Shown: positions 55,801 through 63,499 of the stretch, piece after piece
How positions within the stretch are numbered: the first letter of the stretch is position 1
Layout of the letters: the number at the start of each line of letters is the position of its first letter
Source: Profundicola sp048268105
Lineage (GTDB): Bacteria > Bacteroidota > Bacteroidia > Flavobacteriales > Weeksellaceae
NCBI GenBank assembly: GCA_048268105.1
Contig: JBLWWH010000002.1
Location: 124,001-188,000, forward strand
DNA: 64,000 bases
Direction: 5' to 3'
Notes under the pieces: model-generated
The model's database searches: none
Told to the model about the DNA's origin: nothing
Seen by the model: the letters and a program-made list of their open reading frames with translations, nothing else
Made by a program: the position numbers and the translations under genes

Positions 55801-56706
55801 CATAAAGTAAATCAATTTTACACGGCCCCGACTGCCATTCGTGCGTTAGCAAAACAAAATTTAAGTTTTGTGAATGATCATGACTTATCGAGCTTAAAAG
55901 TGCTTGGATCCGTTGGAGAACCTATTAACGAGGAAGCTTGGCATTGGTATAATGACCACATTGGTAAGAAAAAATGCCCGATTGTAGATACTTGGTGGCA
56001 AACCGAAACAGGCGGAATTATGATTTCCCCGATTCCATTTATAACACCCACTAAACCCACCTATGCAACGCTCCCTATTCCAGGAATCCAGCCCATCTTA
56101 ATGGAAGCTAATGGTGTTGAAATTAAAGGAAACCAAGTAGATGGAAAACTTTGTATTGCTTATCCATGGCCAGGAATGGCAAGAACGGTGTACAACAACC
56201 ACGAACGTTACAAAGAAACCTATTTCTCGACATTCCCAGGTTTGTATTTTACAGGCGACGGAGCTTTGAGAGATGAAGTTGGTTATTACCGAATCACTGG
56301 TCGCGTAGACGACGTGGTGATTGTTTCTGGACATAACCTTGGAACTGCCCCTATTGAAGACGCCATCAACGAACACCCGGCTATTGCTGAATCTGCGATT
56401 GTAGGCTTTCCACATGAGATTAAAGGAAATGCATTGTATGGTTATATTTCCCTGAAAGATGAAGGAAGCCAACGGGACCAAGACAATTTACGCAACGAAA
56501 TAAATCAGTTAATTACGGCTAAAATTGGTCCTATTGCAAAGCTTGATAAAATTCAGTTTGTAAATAGCTTACCTAAAACAAGAAGTGGAAAAATCATGCG
56601 TAGAATATTACGCAAAATTGCCAGTAGAGATACCTCTAATATGGGCGACACTTCTACCCTTCTGAATCCCGATGTTGTCGAAGAAATCAACAAAAACGTG
56701 TTGTAA
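52861..56706 (+). CDS. Fused propionyl-CoA synthetase-like and acetyl-CoA synthetase
   Basis: This 1281-residue protein holds two complete AMP-forming acyl-CoA synthetases in tandem. Module 1 (about 1-625) is PrpE-like: FYNDSIQNPEEFWLDKASEL start, P-loop YTSGTTGKPKG (238-248), GVLRDTGGY, WWQTESGW, GRVDDVINVAGHRLST, and catalytic Lys K589 in KTRSGKILR. Module 2 (about 645-1281) is Acs-like: FHWRKTWDKVLEWD, YTSGSTGTPKG (895-905), WWQTETGG, GRVDDVVIVSGHNLGT, and K1244 in SGKIMRR. A roughly 25-residue linker (FAKAEKDITSSLKVLADSYY) joins them with no stop or frameshift. Both active sites look intact, so the protein may activate both propionate and acetate. Separate PrpE and Acs are each normally 620-660 residues. 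Confidence 0.92.
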   Translation: MRYQDFYNDSIQNPEEFWLDKASELKWFKQPKTAVEQDEEGIYHWFPDGETNLCYLAIDRHIEEGHGDEVAMIYDSAVRHHNIPYTYNEMKENVEKIAGGLKKLGVEKGDTVVIYMPMIPHAVFSMLACTRIGAIHSVVFGGFAPHELAVRIEDAEPKVLITATSGIEVDRIIPYKPMVDEAIEQSSHKPEKVIVYNRELGADKPEKDYDIDYEELIKDVTPADCVPVPSYHPSYFLYTSGTTGKPKGVLRDTGGYATALKFSMKYIYGMNEGDTFWAASDVGWVVGHSFICYGPLINRCTTILFEGKPVKTPDASAFWRVIEEHNVNGMFTAPTAIRAIKREDAEGDLIKNHDISSLKYLFLAGERCDEATLTWTKENLQIPVIDHWWQTESGWPMVANLMGVDPFEIKIGSSGKPVPGYQIQILTEEGYAAETNEEGFVAIKLPMPPGFMPTLWRNNERYKAGYLQRFPGYYFSGDGGYIDEDGYVFITGRVDDVINVAGHRLSTSTMEEVVAKHPAVAECAVIGVDDNLRGQVPHALIVLKIGQEDYEHFKLQTELVQMVRQQVGPVAVLKTISVVKRLPKTRSGKILRKTMRAMIDGKDYTVPSTIEDPFVLDELIEQFRSEKIGAFAKAEKDITSSLKVLADSYYNIDSLEKYIDVYRISKQDPEDFWSTIATNNFHWRKTWDKVLEWDKKESKVEWFKNAKLNITENCIDRHLRTRGDKTAIIFEPNDPKEKAQHISYNELAQHVNRMANVLKNNGVDKGDKVCIYLPMIPALAYTMLACARIGAIHSIVFAGFSSKALSSRINDADCKLIVTADGSYRGSKTVDLKKIVDEALIDTPNLKTCLVAKRIHDKVEWVEGRDKWLHEELMHASSECEAEEMDAEDPLFILYTSGSTGTPKGMVHTTAGYMVFTAFTFKNVFQYKNDDVYWCTADIGWITGHSYIVYGPLANGATTVMFEGVPSYPDYGRFWDVVDKHKVNQFYTAPTAIRALAKQNLSFVNDHDLSSLKVLGSVGEPINEEAWHWYNDHIGKKKCPIVDTWWQTETGGIMISPIPFITPTKPTYATLPIPGIQPILMEANGVEIKGNQVDGKLCIAYPWPGMARTVYNNHERYKETYFSTFPGLYFTGDGALRDEVGYYRITGRVDDVVIVSGHNLGTAPIEDAINEHPAIAESAIVGFPHEIKGNALYGYISLKDEGSQRDQDNLRNEINQLITAKIGPIAKLDKIQFVNSLPKTRSGKIMRRILRKIASRDTSNMGDTSTLLNPDVVEEINKNVL

Positions 56707-56732
56707 GTAGTTTTTTCATAATTACTATACGT

Positions 56733-56761
56733 AATGGCGTCTATTTGGACGCCATTTTTTA
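56733..56761 (+). terminator. Rho-independent terminator after the fusion synthetase gene
   Basis: Perfect 9-bp inverted repeat AATGGCGTC/GACGCCATT with a six-base loop and a run of T residues, 26 bp after the stop codon. It contains an ATG that opens a longer reading frame into the next gene, but that ATG is part of the hairpin and not a start. Confidence 0.92.
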
Positions 56762-56784
56762 TTAACTTTAAACAAATTATAAGC

Positions 56785-57276
56785 ATGACTCCATTTGAAT
56801 TATTCAATTTTAAAAATTCTGACAATCTATGTTCTTGGGAAATTACTGATGATGTAGTGATGGGCGGAAAGTCTAACAGTCGTATTAGCCTCAACGAAAA
56901 TCATAATGGAGTTTTCGAAGGTCGTGTTTCCACAGAAAATAATGGAGGATTTTCATCCGTTCGCTATCGATTCAAGCCTATTGAAATCGAGGGTTTTTCT
57001 AAGCTTAGGATTAAAATAAAAAGCGATAATCACAGATTTCAATTGAGGTTGAAAGAAAAGCAAAATGACAAATATTCTTATATTCAATATTTTGAAACTA
57101 ATGGAGAATGGCAGGATATTGAAATTCAACTCAAGGATTTATATCCAACTTTTCGTGGAAATAAACTTGAAATGCCCAATTTTAAAGGAGATTATATCGA
57201 GGAAATTGGCTTTTTAATTGGAAACAACAAGCATGAAGATTTCCGTTTCGAAATCGAAAGTATATATTTAATTTAA
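56785..57276 (+). CDS. CIA30-family protein
   Basis: I chose the ATG after the terminator, giving 163 residues. The protein consists of a single CIA30-type (complex I intermediate-associated protein 30) carbohydrate-binding-like fold: WEITDDVVMGGKSNSRISL near the N-terminus, GGFSSVRYRFKPIEI, and the typical PTFRGNKLEMPNFKGDYIEE. Members are widespread in bacteria; their role outside mitochondria is unknown. No signal peptide, so it is probably cytoplasmic. It is 11 bp upstream of the GNAT gene. Confidence 0.85.
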   Translation: MTPFELFNFKNSDNLCSWEITDDVVMGGKSNSRISLNENHNGVFEGRVSTENNGGFSSVRYRFKPIEIEGFSKLRIKIKSDNHRFQLRLKEKQNDKYSYIQYFETNGEWQDIEIQLKDLYPTFRGNKLEMPNFKGDYIEEIGFLIGNNKHEDFRFEIESIYLI

Positions 57277-57287
57277 AACTTAAATCT

Positions 57288-57851
57288 ATGATTAAAACGA
57301 GCCAAGGCAGCCAAGCAGATATTCCAGGAATCGTGGAACTACAGGAAAAGAATTTATTCAGAAACCTGAGTCAAGAAGAACTTAAAAAAGGCTTTGTAAC
57401 AACTCCCTTCACCATTGATCAGCTTCAAGAGTTAATTGGTTTGAGTGGTGTTTTCATCGCAAAAAATGAAAAAGAGAAAGTAATCGCTTACGCTTTTGCT
57501 GGCAACTGGAAGTATTTTGAACAATGGGAAATCTTCAATTACATGGTTTCTAGATTTCCGCTGATGTTATTTAAAGGTCAAGAAATAACAACAGAAAACA
57601 GTTTTCAATATGGCCCTATTTGCATTGACGAAAAATATCGTGGACGAGGAATCATCAATCAAATTTTTGAAGAGATGAGGCTGGAATTAGTGAAGAGATA
57701 TCCAATTTCAGTTACTTTTATCAACCAAGTGAATGTGATTTCTAAAGAGGCACACACCAAAAAGCTTGGGTGGGAAATCATAGATGAATTCGAGTTTAAT
57801 ACTAATAAATATATCAGTTTGGGGCTTGATATGACTAAATCCGTTTTATAA
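57288..57851 (+). CDS. GNAT-family N-acetyltransferase
   Basis: The 187-residue protein has the GNAT fold pattern: an N-terminal IVELQEKNLFRN helix, the beta strand GVFIAKNEKEKVIAYAFAG, and the acetyl-CoA-binding motif A PICIDEKYRGRGIINQIFEE (RGRGI pyrophosphate loop, about residues 117-122). The substrate is not evident. It is near the acetyl-CoA synthetase fusion, but it lacks the domain of Pat-type lysine acetyltransferases, so a regulatory link is speculative. It ends only 8 bp from the convergent gene. Confidence 0.85.
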   Translation: MIKTSQGSQADIPGIVELQEKNLFRNLSQEELKKGFVTTPFTIDQLQELIGLSGVFIAKNEKEKVIAYAFAGNWKYFEQWEIFNYMVSRFPLMLFKGQEITTENSFQYGPICIDEKYRGRGIINQIFEEMRLELVKRYPISVTFINQVNVISKEAHTKKLGWEIIDEFEFNTNKYISLGLDMTKSVL

Positions 57852-57859
57852 ATTTTAAA

Positions 57860-58618
57860 CTATTTCTCAGTAAGATAACGCCAATATCGCTTGGGCACAT
57901 GCTGTAAATGCAACTTGGTGTTTTTTCGAGATTTAATATTGGTAGATTTAAAATAATTCTTCCAAAGTTTTTGATATTCTAATTCTGCTGAATCCCACTC
58001 TACTTCTAACACCGCGGGCGTATTTTGAGTCTCTTCCATTATAATTTCTAAGGTTGAAACTTGATTTAAATCGTAATAAATACCATAATTTCTTTTCAGG
58101 TCGAAAATCAACCACTTTTGATCGGCATAACGATTTTTGAAATGTTTACTTATCAATGGAAGAACATCGAAGTCGGGCTCTATGGTAGCGTAAAAAATTT
58201 GATCCTTCCCTAACTCAAAACGCACAAAAGCATTCATTCTATGCCTTTCTCTATTTAAACTTTTGAGAATTTGCTGTAATCTTAAAACATCTGGATGTCC
58301 ATAATTTTTTAAAATATTTTTCTTCTCCAAGAAAGTGTATTGTACTAATTTCAATATCAAATTATCAACCTCTGGCAATTCGCTCAAAGTAGCTTTCCAA
58401 AGCGAATTAAACCCAGACTTTCCTAAATATTCAATTAGCTTTTCGCTTACTCTCTTAAATTGTTTCTCACAGAAATCAACCTCAATTTTTCGTGCAAATA
58501 AATCTGGAACTTCATGTTTCTTATGCATCAATTTAACATGTGATAGCTTCTGATCATATACATCAAAAACGGCAGATATTAATCCTTCAAAACTTCCATC
58601 ATACACCAAATAAACCAT
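57860..58618 (-). CDS. TIGR03915-type putative DNA repair protein
   Basis: The 252-residue protein starts MVYLVYDGSFEGLISAVFDV, the hallmark N-terminus of the TIGR03915/DUF4130 family, and continues with RERHRMNAFVRFELGKDQIF and ENYF-type C-terminal helices ending QHVPKRYWRYLTEK. These proteins are always found with the radical SAM protein encoded 12 bp upstream on the same strand and are predicted to act together in DNA modification or repair. The reaction is unknown; a glycosylase-like role has been suggested from fold comparison. Confidence 0.85.
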   Translation of the reverse strand: MVYLVYDGSFEGLISAVFDVYDQKLSHVKLMHKKHEVPDLFARKIEVDFCEKQFKRVSEKLIEYLGKSGFNSLWKATLSELPEVDNLILKLVQYTFLEKKNILKNYGHPDVLRLQQILKSLNRERHRMNAFVRFELGKDQIFYATIEPDFDVLPLISKHFKNRYADQKWLIFDLKRNYGIYYDLNQVSTLEIIMEETQNTPAVLEVEWDSAELEYQKLWKNYFKSTNIKSRKNTKLHLQHVPKRYWRYLTEK

Positions 58619-58630
58619 TCGATTTCTTTA

Positions 58631-59887
58631 TTAAAACAGTGAAAGTTGAGGACTAAATTTATTTTTATATTTACTTTTTCCTGATTGAATAATCAGATTT
58701 CTAAGCGTTAAACTATCCCAATCATTGGCATTAAAATAATTTTTAGAAGAAATAAAATATTGCGCTCGATTCATTGCAATGCCCAACTTTTTTAGCTGCT
58801 CTTGTCCTAACTTCCCAAACCTGCGCGCTGAAACTATTTTCTTTGCCGATTTTACACCAATTCCAGGAATTCTAAGAATCATATGATAATCCGCCGTATT
58901 CACATCGACCGGAAAAAGATGTCGGTTACGCAAAGCCCAAGATAATTTAGGATCAATTTCTAGATCTAAATGTGGGTAGGTTTCATTCACAACTTCTGAA
59001 GGATCAAATTGATAAAATCTAAAGAGCCAATCGGTTTGGTACAACCTATTTTCCCTGACTATAGGAACTGGCGTTCCTAGATCAGGTAGTTTATCATCTT
59101 TTAAAACAGGTACATAGCCAGAATAATAAACTCGTTTAAGATTGAAATTTTTGTATAAAAAAGTAAAAGTTTTAACGATATCCAAATCTGTTTCATTGGT
59201 CGCGCCAATAATCATTTGACTACTTTGACCTGCGGGCGTAAATTGAGGAGTTGATTTTATGATTTTCTTATCAGATTTATTTTCGATGATAGCGTTGCTA
59301 ATAGTTTTCATCGGTTTAATGAAGTCCTCATGTCTTTTATCTGGTGCCAATAAGGCCAAACCACTTTTGGTAGGAAGCTCTATATTTACGCTTAATCTAT
59401 CTGCCCAAAGCCCTGCTTCTTGCATTAATTCATCACTTGCTCCTGGAATGGTTTTCAAGTGTATGTACCCATTGAATTTATGTTCTGTTCTGAGTTTTTT
59501 TGCAACTCTCACCAATCTTTCCATGGTGAAGTCAGAGTTTTTAAAAATTCCAGAGGAGAGGAATAAACCTTCTATATAATTCCTTCGATAGAAATTAATC
59601 GTTAATTCAACCACTTCATCCACTGTGAAAGCTGCACGTTTGATGTCATTACTCTTTCTAGAAACGCAATACAAACAATCATAAATACAATGATTGGTCA
59701 ATAATATTTTCAACAAAGAGACACATCGACCATCTTCGGTGTAAGTGTGACAAATTCCCATGCCACTACTATCGCCCAAACCATTATTGGTGTTCTTGCG
59801 ATTACTTCCACTCGAGGAACAAGAAACATCATATTTCGCTGCATCTGCTAAAATTCCCAATTTTTCTTGCAATCTCTCCCAATTCAT
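58631..59887 (-). CDS. Putative DNA modification/repair radical SAM protein
   Basis: I chose the ATG giving 418 residues (MNWERLQEKLGILADAAKYD); an upstream TTG is less likely. The radical SAM cluster motif is C67-x3-C71-x2-C74 (CIYDCLYC). The C-terminus has a helix-hairpin-helix DNA-binding motif (LRIPGIGVKSAKKIVSARRF, about 340-360). This layout defines the TIGR03916 family, partner of the TIGR03915 protein encoded just downstream. DNA is the likely target; the chemistry is undescribed. Confidence 0.88.
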   Translation of the reverse strand: MNWERLQEKLGILADAAKYDVSCSSSGSNRKNTNNGLGDSSGMGICHTYTEDGRCVSLLKILLTNHCIYDCLYCVSRKSNDIKRAAFTVDEVVELTINFYRRNYIEGLFLSSGIFKNSDFTMERLVRVAKKLRTEHKFNGYIHLKTIPGASDELMQEAGLWADRLSVNIELPTKSGLALLAPDKRHEDFIKPMKTISNAIIENKSDKKIIKSTPQFTPAGQSSQMIIGATNETDLDIVKTFTFLYKNFNLKRVYYSGYVPVLKDDKLPDLGTPVPIVRENRLYQTDWLFRFYQFDPSEVVNETYPHLDLEIDPKLSWALRNRHLFPVDVNTADYHMILRIPGIGVKSAKKIVSARRFGKLGQEQLKKLGIAMNRAQYFISSKNYFNANDWDSLTLRNLIIQSGKSKYKNKFSPQLSLF

Positions 59888-60016
59888 ATTCAAAGATTTA
59901 GAGCACAAATATCAGGACAGCTTGGAAATTCACCAAATTAAAAATCATAAATTATGGATAAATTCCATGAAGGTGTTACTAAATTATATTCAAGCGTATT
60001 TTACTCATTAATTCAC

Positions 60017-60024
60017 TAATTTTG
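60017..60024 (+). promoter_or_regulatory. Possible promoter -7 element of the CDF transporter
   Basis: TAATTTTG fits TAnnTTTG and ends only 5 bp before the start codon, which would give a leaderless or nearly leaderless mRNA if used. The -33 position is CGT rather than TTG, so support is weak. Confidence 0.35.
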
Positions 60025-60029
60025 CAGCT

Positions 60030-60917
60030 ATGTCAAATGCTTTCCAAAAGGCCGAAAAAACCATTATCCAAAGTGTCTTGGGTAATATTCTAATGGCTGG
60101 ACTGAAAATTACTGGAGGGATTTTTGGAAATTCATTTGCTCTAATCGCCGATGGAATTGAATCTTTGACTGATGTTCTTTCATCGTTTCTAGTTTGGATT
60201 GGTATCAGGTACGCCAACCGTCCCGCAGATGAGGATCATCCGTATGGCCATGGAAAAGCTGAGCCTTTAATCACTTTTGTGGTGGTCTTGTTTTTGGTAT
60301 TTGCTGCGATTGGTATCGCCTACCAAGCAATTGTGAATATTCAATCACCTAGAACAGCCCCTGAATCTTTTACACTTTGGATTTTAGCTGGCATCATCAT
60401 ATCTAAAGAGATAATGTACCGTATAGTTTCTAGAACTGGTAAGGAAACTAGAAGTACCGCTATTTCTGCTGATGCATGGCACCACCGATCAGACGCAATC
60501 ACTTCTCTCATGGCATTCTTAGGAGTTTCAATCGCACTAATCATGGGCGAAGGTTGGGAATCAGCAGATGATTGGGCCGCCTTATTCGCCAGTGGAATAA
60601 TTGTATTTAATGCATATTTAATCTTTCGACCAGCCTTGGGAGAAATTATGGATGAACATATTTATGATGATTTCATTGAAGTCATTAAAACTACAGCCGA
60701 AAAAGTTGAAGGTGTTATATCTACCGAAAAATGCTATGTGCGCAAACATGGAATGCAATACAATGTTGACTTACATTTAATTGTTTCGGGTAAAATAACT
60801 GTGCAAGAAGGCCATAAAATAGCACATTTAACCAAAAATGCTTTGGTGGAAAAATTTCCTGAAATTCTAGATGTTTTAATTCACGTAGAGCCGGATATCT
60901 GCGAAATTGATTTTTAA
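60030..60917 (+). CDS. Cation diffusion facilitator family transporter
   Basis: CDF proteins export divalent metals such as Zn2+, Fe2+ or Mn2+ in exchange for protons. The 295-residue protein has six transmembrane helices (about 12-220). It has the metal-site residues of helix II (DGIESLTDVLSSFLVW) and helix V (HHRSDAITS, His and Asp), the loop RPADEDHPYGHGKAEP, and a C-terminal cytoplasmic domain with VRKHGMQYNVDLHLIV and EGHKIAHLTKNALVEKFPEI. The metal cannot be assigned. It is a normal full-length member. Confidence 0.92.
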   Translation: MSNAFQKAEKTIIQSVLGNILMAGLKITGGIFGNSFALIADGIESLTDVLSSFLVWIGIRYANRPADEDHPYGHGKAEPLITFVVVLFLVFAAIGIAYQAIVNIQSPRTAPESFTLWILAGIIISKEIMYRIVSRTGKETRSTAISADAWHHRSDAITSLMAFLGVSIALIMGEGWESADDWAALFASGIIVFNAYLIFRPALGEIMDEHIYDDFIEVIKTTAEKVEGVISTEKCYVRKHGMQYNVDLHLIVSGKITVQEGHKIAHLTKNALVEKFPEILDVLIHVEPDICEIDF

Positions 60918-60957
60918 ATGATCTTCTCTTTGGCACGAAAGTAGAAATAGTTTAGAT

Positions 60958-61371
60958 ATGAAGAAATTAATCCTAAGCTTGTCTATTCTCACAACTGGCG
61001 TTTTATCTGCTCAGAGCTCAAGCATAAATGTTGAGATACACAATATTAAAAATTCTATAGGTCATATCGCCTTGGCACTTTATGATAGTGAGAAAAATTT
61101 CACTAAAAAGGAATTAAAATCCACCAAAGTGAATGCTAAAAAAGGAAAAGTCTTTGTTAGATTTGATAATTTACCCGAGGGAAATTATGCTATTGCCATA
61201 TTACATGACGAAAATAGCAACGAAAAAATGGATTTTAATATGTTTGGAATCCCCAAAGAGGATTATGGCTTTTCTAATAACGTCAAAGGTGTACTTGCTC
61301 CACCTAAATTTAAGGATGCTTCATTTAAGTTAAAAGCTAATGAAACCAAAAAAGTTAAGATTAGTCTTTAA
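60958..61371 (+). CDS. DUF2141 secreted protein
   Basis: The 137-residue protein has a signal peptide (cut near LSAQ) followed by the DUF2141 pattern: INVEIHNIKNSIGHIALALY, FDNLPEGNYAIAILHDENSN and MDFNMFGIPKEDYGFSNN. This is a small beta-sandwich of unknown function, common in Bacteroidota and usually periplasmic. It follows the CDF gene by 40 bp. Its stop codon touches the stop codon of the convergent DUF4442 gene. Confidence 0.88.
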   Translation: MKKLILSLSILTTGVLSAQSSSINVEIHNIKNSIGHIALALYDSEKNFTKKELKSTKVNAKKGKVFVRFDNLPEGNYAIAILHDENSNEKMDFNMFGIPKEDYGFSNNVKGVLAPPKFKDASFKLKANETKKVKISL

Positions 61372-61827
61372 TTAAGATTTACTTTTAACCTTAAAAGTCC
61401 ACAAAAACCAAAATTCGGAAACCATATCTCCGGCTTCGTCATAACCTCTTGAAGTCAATTTTAGGGTTTGCCCCTCCTTGGTATCTATGGCCTTCTGAAT
61501 TACATTTTTAATTTTATCACCTTCGTCGCACACAAAAGTGATTCGGCCAACTGCTTTTTTGGTAAACTTTCCGTTTTGCTCTAGAACAAGCATGGAAATC
61601 TTTTCCCCTGATTTCTGAACTTGATCCATGCACATGAATCCGGTTGTGAACTCAGCTGCCATTCCCTGAACCGCCCAAAACATACTTCTGAAGGGATTTT
61701 GAGAAAATTTAGATAATTTGACTTTAATCTCACATTTCTGATTAGAAAATGATTTTAACCTAAGGCCTGCAATCCAAGCTATTGGGATTTTAAAAAAAAG
61801 TATTTTCCTAAATTGCTGTGCGTTCAT
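61372..61827 (-). CDS. DUF4442 hotdog-fold protein
   Basis: The 151-residue protein resembles the DUF4442 family, a thioesterase-like hotdog fold: KIPIAWIAGLRLKSFSNQKC, SMFWAVQGMAAEFTTGFMCM and AVGRITFVCDEGDKIKNVI. The family lies near lipid-metabolism genes, but no substrate is known. The start codon is an ATG. Its end is directly adjacent to the end of the convergent DUF2141 gene. The desaturase is transcribed divergently from it. Confidence 0.75.
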   Translation of the reverse strand: MNAQQFRKILFFKIPIAWIAGLRLKSFSNQKCEIKVKLSKFSQNPFRSMFWAVQGMAAEFTTGFMCMDQVQKSGEKISMLVLEQNGKFTKKAVGRITFVCDEGDKIKNVIQKAIDTKEGQTLKLTSRGYDEAGDMVSEFWFLWTFKVKSKS

Positions 61828-61891
61828 AGTAAATTTTTCCCAAATATAACTTAAATCATAGTTTAAATCTCATTTAACTAAAGCTTATTAT

Positions 61892-61899
61892 TATATTTG
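61892..61899 (+). promoter_or_regulatory. Possible promoter -7 element of the desaturase
   Basis: TATATTTG fits TAnnTTTG and lies 23 bp before the desaturase start. The position 19 bases upstream is TCA rather than TTG, so the -33 box is not convincing. Confidence 0.4.
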
Positions 61900-61922
61900 C
61901 ATATCAAAATAGTTTTATTCGA

Positions 61923-62675
61923 ATGATTTATATTTTAATCTTTTTTGCGGCACATTGGTATTTATCTTTGTTTACGCAAACTTTTTTCCACCACAGATAT
62001 GCGTCACATGGAATGTTTACCATGTCAAGATTTTGGGAAAAATTCTTTCACGTTTTTTCATTCTTCGCACAAGGCTCTAGTTATTTAAGCCCTTATGCTT
62101 ATGGCGTTATGCATAGATTGCATCATGCTTATGCTGATACAGAAAAAGATCCTCACTCTCCAAAATATGATAAGAATTTATTCACTATGATGTGGAGAAC
62201 CAGAGGTATTTATAAAGCTATCGACACAGGACAAGCTAAAATTGAGGATAAATTCACTAAAAACGTACCTGCGTGGAGAGAATTCGACAGATTTGCAGAA
62301 AACAATTTGGTAAGATTCCTTTGGGTTGTATTTTATGTAGTTCTTTATTATTTCTTTGCAGATCATTGGTGGTTATACTTATTAATCCCTATCCATGCGG
62401 TAATGGGGCCATTCCACGGAGTTATTATTAACTGGTTTGCTCATAAATATGGATATAGAAACTTTGAGGTAAAAGATACTTCAATGAATCTAATGCCAGT
62501 AGATATTTTCATGCTAGGAGAAGGATTCCACAACAATCACCATAAATATGGTGGTAGACCTAACTTTGGGAATAAATGGTGGGAAATTGACCCAGTATAT
62601 CCATTTATCTGGTTATTTGATAAGTTAAATATTATTCAACTTAAACATAAGGATCCGGAGGACTATATGGGTTAA
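61923..62675 (+). CDS. Membrane fatty acid (acyl-CoA-type) desaturase
   Basis: Desaturases of this class insert a cis double bond into fatty acyl chains using a diiron centre. The 250-residue protein has four membrane segments and three histidine boxes: HHRYASH (about residues 22-28), HRLHHAYADTEKDPHSP (about 62-78) and GEGFHNNHHKYGGRPN (about 200-215). This box pattern fits stearoyl-CoA/delta-9-type enzymes. It is shorter than plant or animal forms, as usual for bacteria. Its 3' end overlaps the convergent TetR gene by 35 bp. Confidence 0.9.
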   Translation: MIYILIFFAAHWYLSLFTQTFFHHRYASHGMFTMSRFWEKFFHVFSFFAQGSSYLSPYAYGVMHRLHHAYADTEKDPHSPKYDKNLFTMMWRTRGIYKAIDTGQAKIEDKFTKNVPAWREFDRFAENNLVRFLWVVFYVVLYYFFADHWWLYLLIPIHAVMGPFHGVIINWFAHKYGYRNFEVKDTSMNLMPVDIFMLGEGFHNNHHKYGGRPNFGNKWWEIDPVYPFIWLFDKLNIIQLKHKDPEDYMG

Positions 62676-63288
62676 GATGCTTGTAAGAAGCATATAGTTC
62701 ATCTAATATCTCTGCACCTTTTGGAGTAACCAATCCATACATAATAATTTTTGCAGACATAATTCTTAGCTTCTCAAAGCTATAAGCATTTTCTTTGGGC
62801 ATAACCATGGTTCGGTTTCCATTGTAGACCATACTAAAAAATCGTCCCACATATTCAGGGTTATGCTCAGGTTTATAATATCCCTCTCCTACGCCACGTT
62901 CATAATTTCTTTGAAGAAGGCGCTGAATCAATCCTAACAAAGCTTCCTTGTAGCGCACAAGGATTTCTGGATAATAACTCTCTAGCTCCTCTAGATTCTT
63001 TTTGTCTTGCTCAGTACCAATATAAGCATAGAAACCATTCATAAAACTTATGACTGATTCTATAGCATTCGGGCTATTCTCTTCGGCAATCTGAGCTAGC
63101 TCCTCCACATTGTTAAGATTATTCTGTAAAACTCTCCATATTATATCTTTCTTATTATCAAAGTAGATATAAAGCGTTTTTTTTGAAATATTTAATCTCG
63201 CTGCTATATCATCTACCCGTAAGTTCCAGTAACCTACTTCTAGAAATAATGGAGTAATTCGTTTAATGAGTTCTTCTGACTTATCCAT
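62641..63288 (-). CDS. TetR-family transcriptional regulator
   Basis: The 215-residue protein has an N-terminal TetR helix-turn-helix (LRVDDIAARLNISKKTLYIY followed by FDNKKDIIW) and a helical ligand-binding C-terminal domain. It is convergent with and overlaps the desaturase, suggesting, but not proving, that it controls lipid desaturation. A perfect 8-bp inverted repeat 37 bp upstream of its start may be its own operator. Confidence 0.85.
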   Translation of the reverse strand: MDKSEELIKRITPLFLEVGYWNLRVDDIAARLNISKKTLYIYFDNKKDIIWRVLQNNLNNVEELAQIAEENSPNAIESVISFMNGFYAYIGTEQDKKNLEELESYYPEILVRYKEALLGLIQRLLQRNYERGVGEGYYKPEHNPEYVGRFFSMVYNGNRTMVMPKENAYSFEKLRIMSAKIIMYGLVTPKGAEILDELYASYKHLNPYSPPDPYV

Positions 63289-63325
63289 TTTATTTAATTC
63301 TTAGGCTATATTCTTTATAATTAGC

Positions 63326-63348
63326 ATCATTAGCAGTATTCTAATGAT
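63326..63348. promoter_or_regulatory. Candidate TetR operator
   Basis: A perfect inverted repeat ATCATTAG, seven-base spacer, CTAATGAT lies between the TetR gene and the glycyl-tRNA synthetase promoter. Arm length and spacing suit a TetR dimer site, and its distance from the TetR start fits autoregulation. No matching site was found in front of the desaturase. Confidence 0.5.
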
Positions 63349-63442
63349 TCATAAGAACTTAACCGCTTACAAGATAAAAAAATTATTGTTAAAATTAGAA
63401 AAGTTTTTTGTTTTTTAGTTTTTAAGCTTGCCGATATAATAA

Positions 63443-63473
63443 TTTGAATCCACCTCGATTTTCGTTAACTTTG
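63443..63473 (+). promoter_or_regulatory. Promoter of glycyl-tRNA synthetase
   Basis: TTTG, exactly 19 bases, then TAACTTTG: a perfect match to the Bacteroidota consensus promoter. The -7 box is followed by CACCC, like the rpsL promoter in this window. It ends 26 bp before the start codon. Confidence 0.85.
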
Positions 63474-63499
63474 CACCCTTAAATTACAAGAAAAATATT

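Noticed and set aside
56734..56784. Upstream start for the CIA30 protein
   Set aside because: The ATG lies inside the terminator hairpin of the preceding gene, and the extra residues do not match the family.
57288..57851. GNAT protein as the lysine acetyltransferase that controls the acetyl-CoA synthetase fusion
   Set aside because: It lacks the additional domain of Pat enzymes and lies beyond a terminator; proximity alone is not enough.
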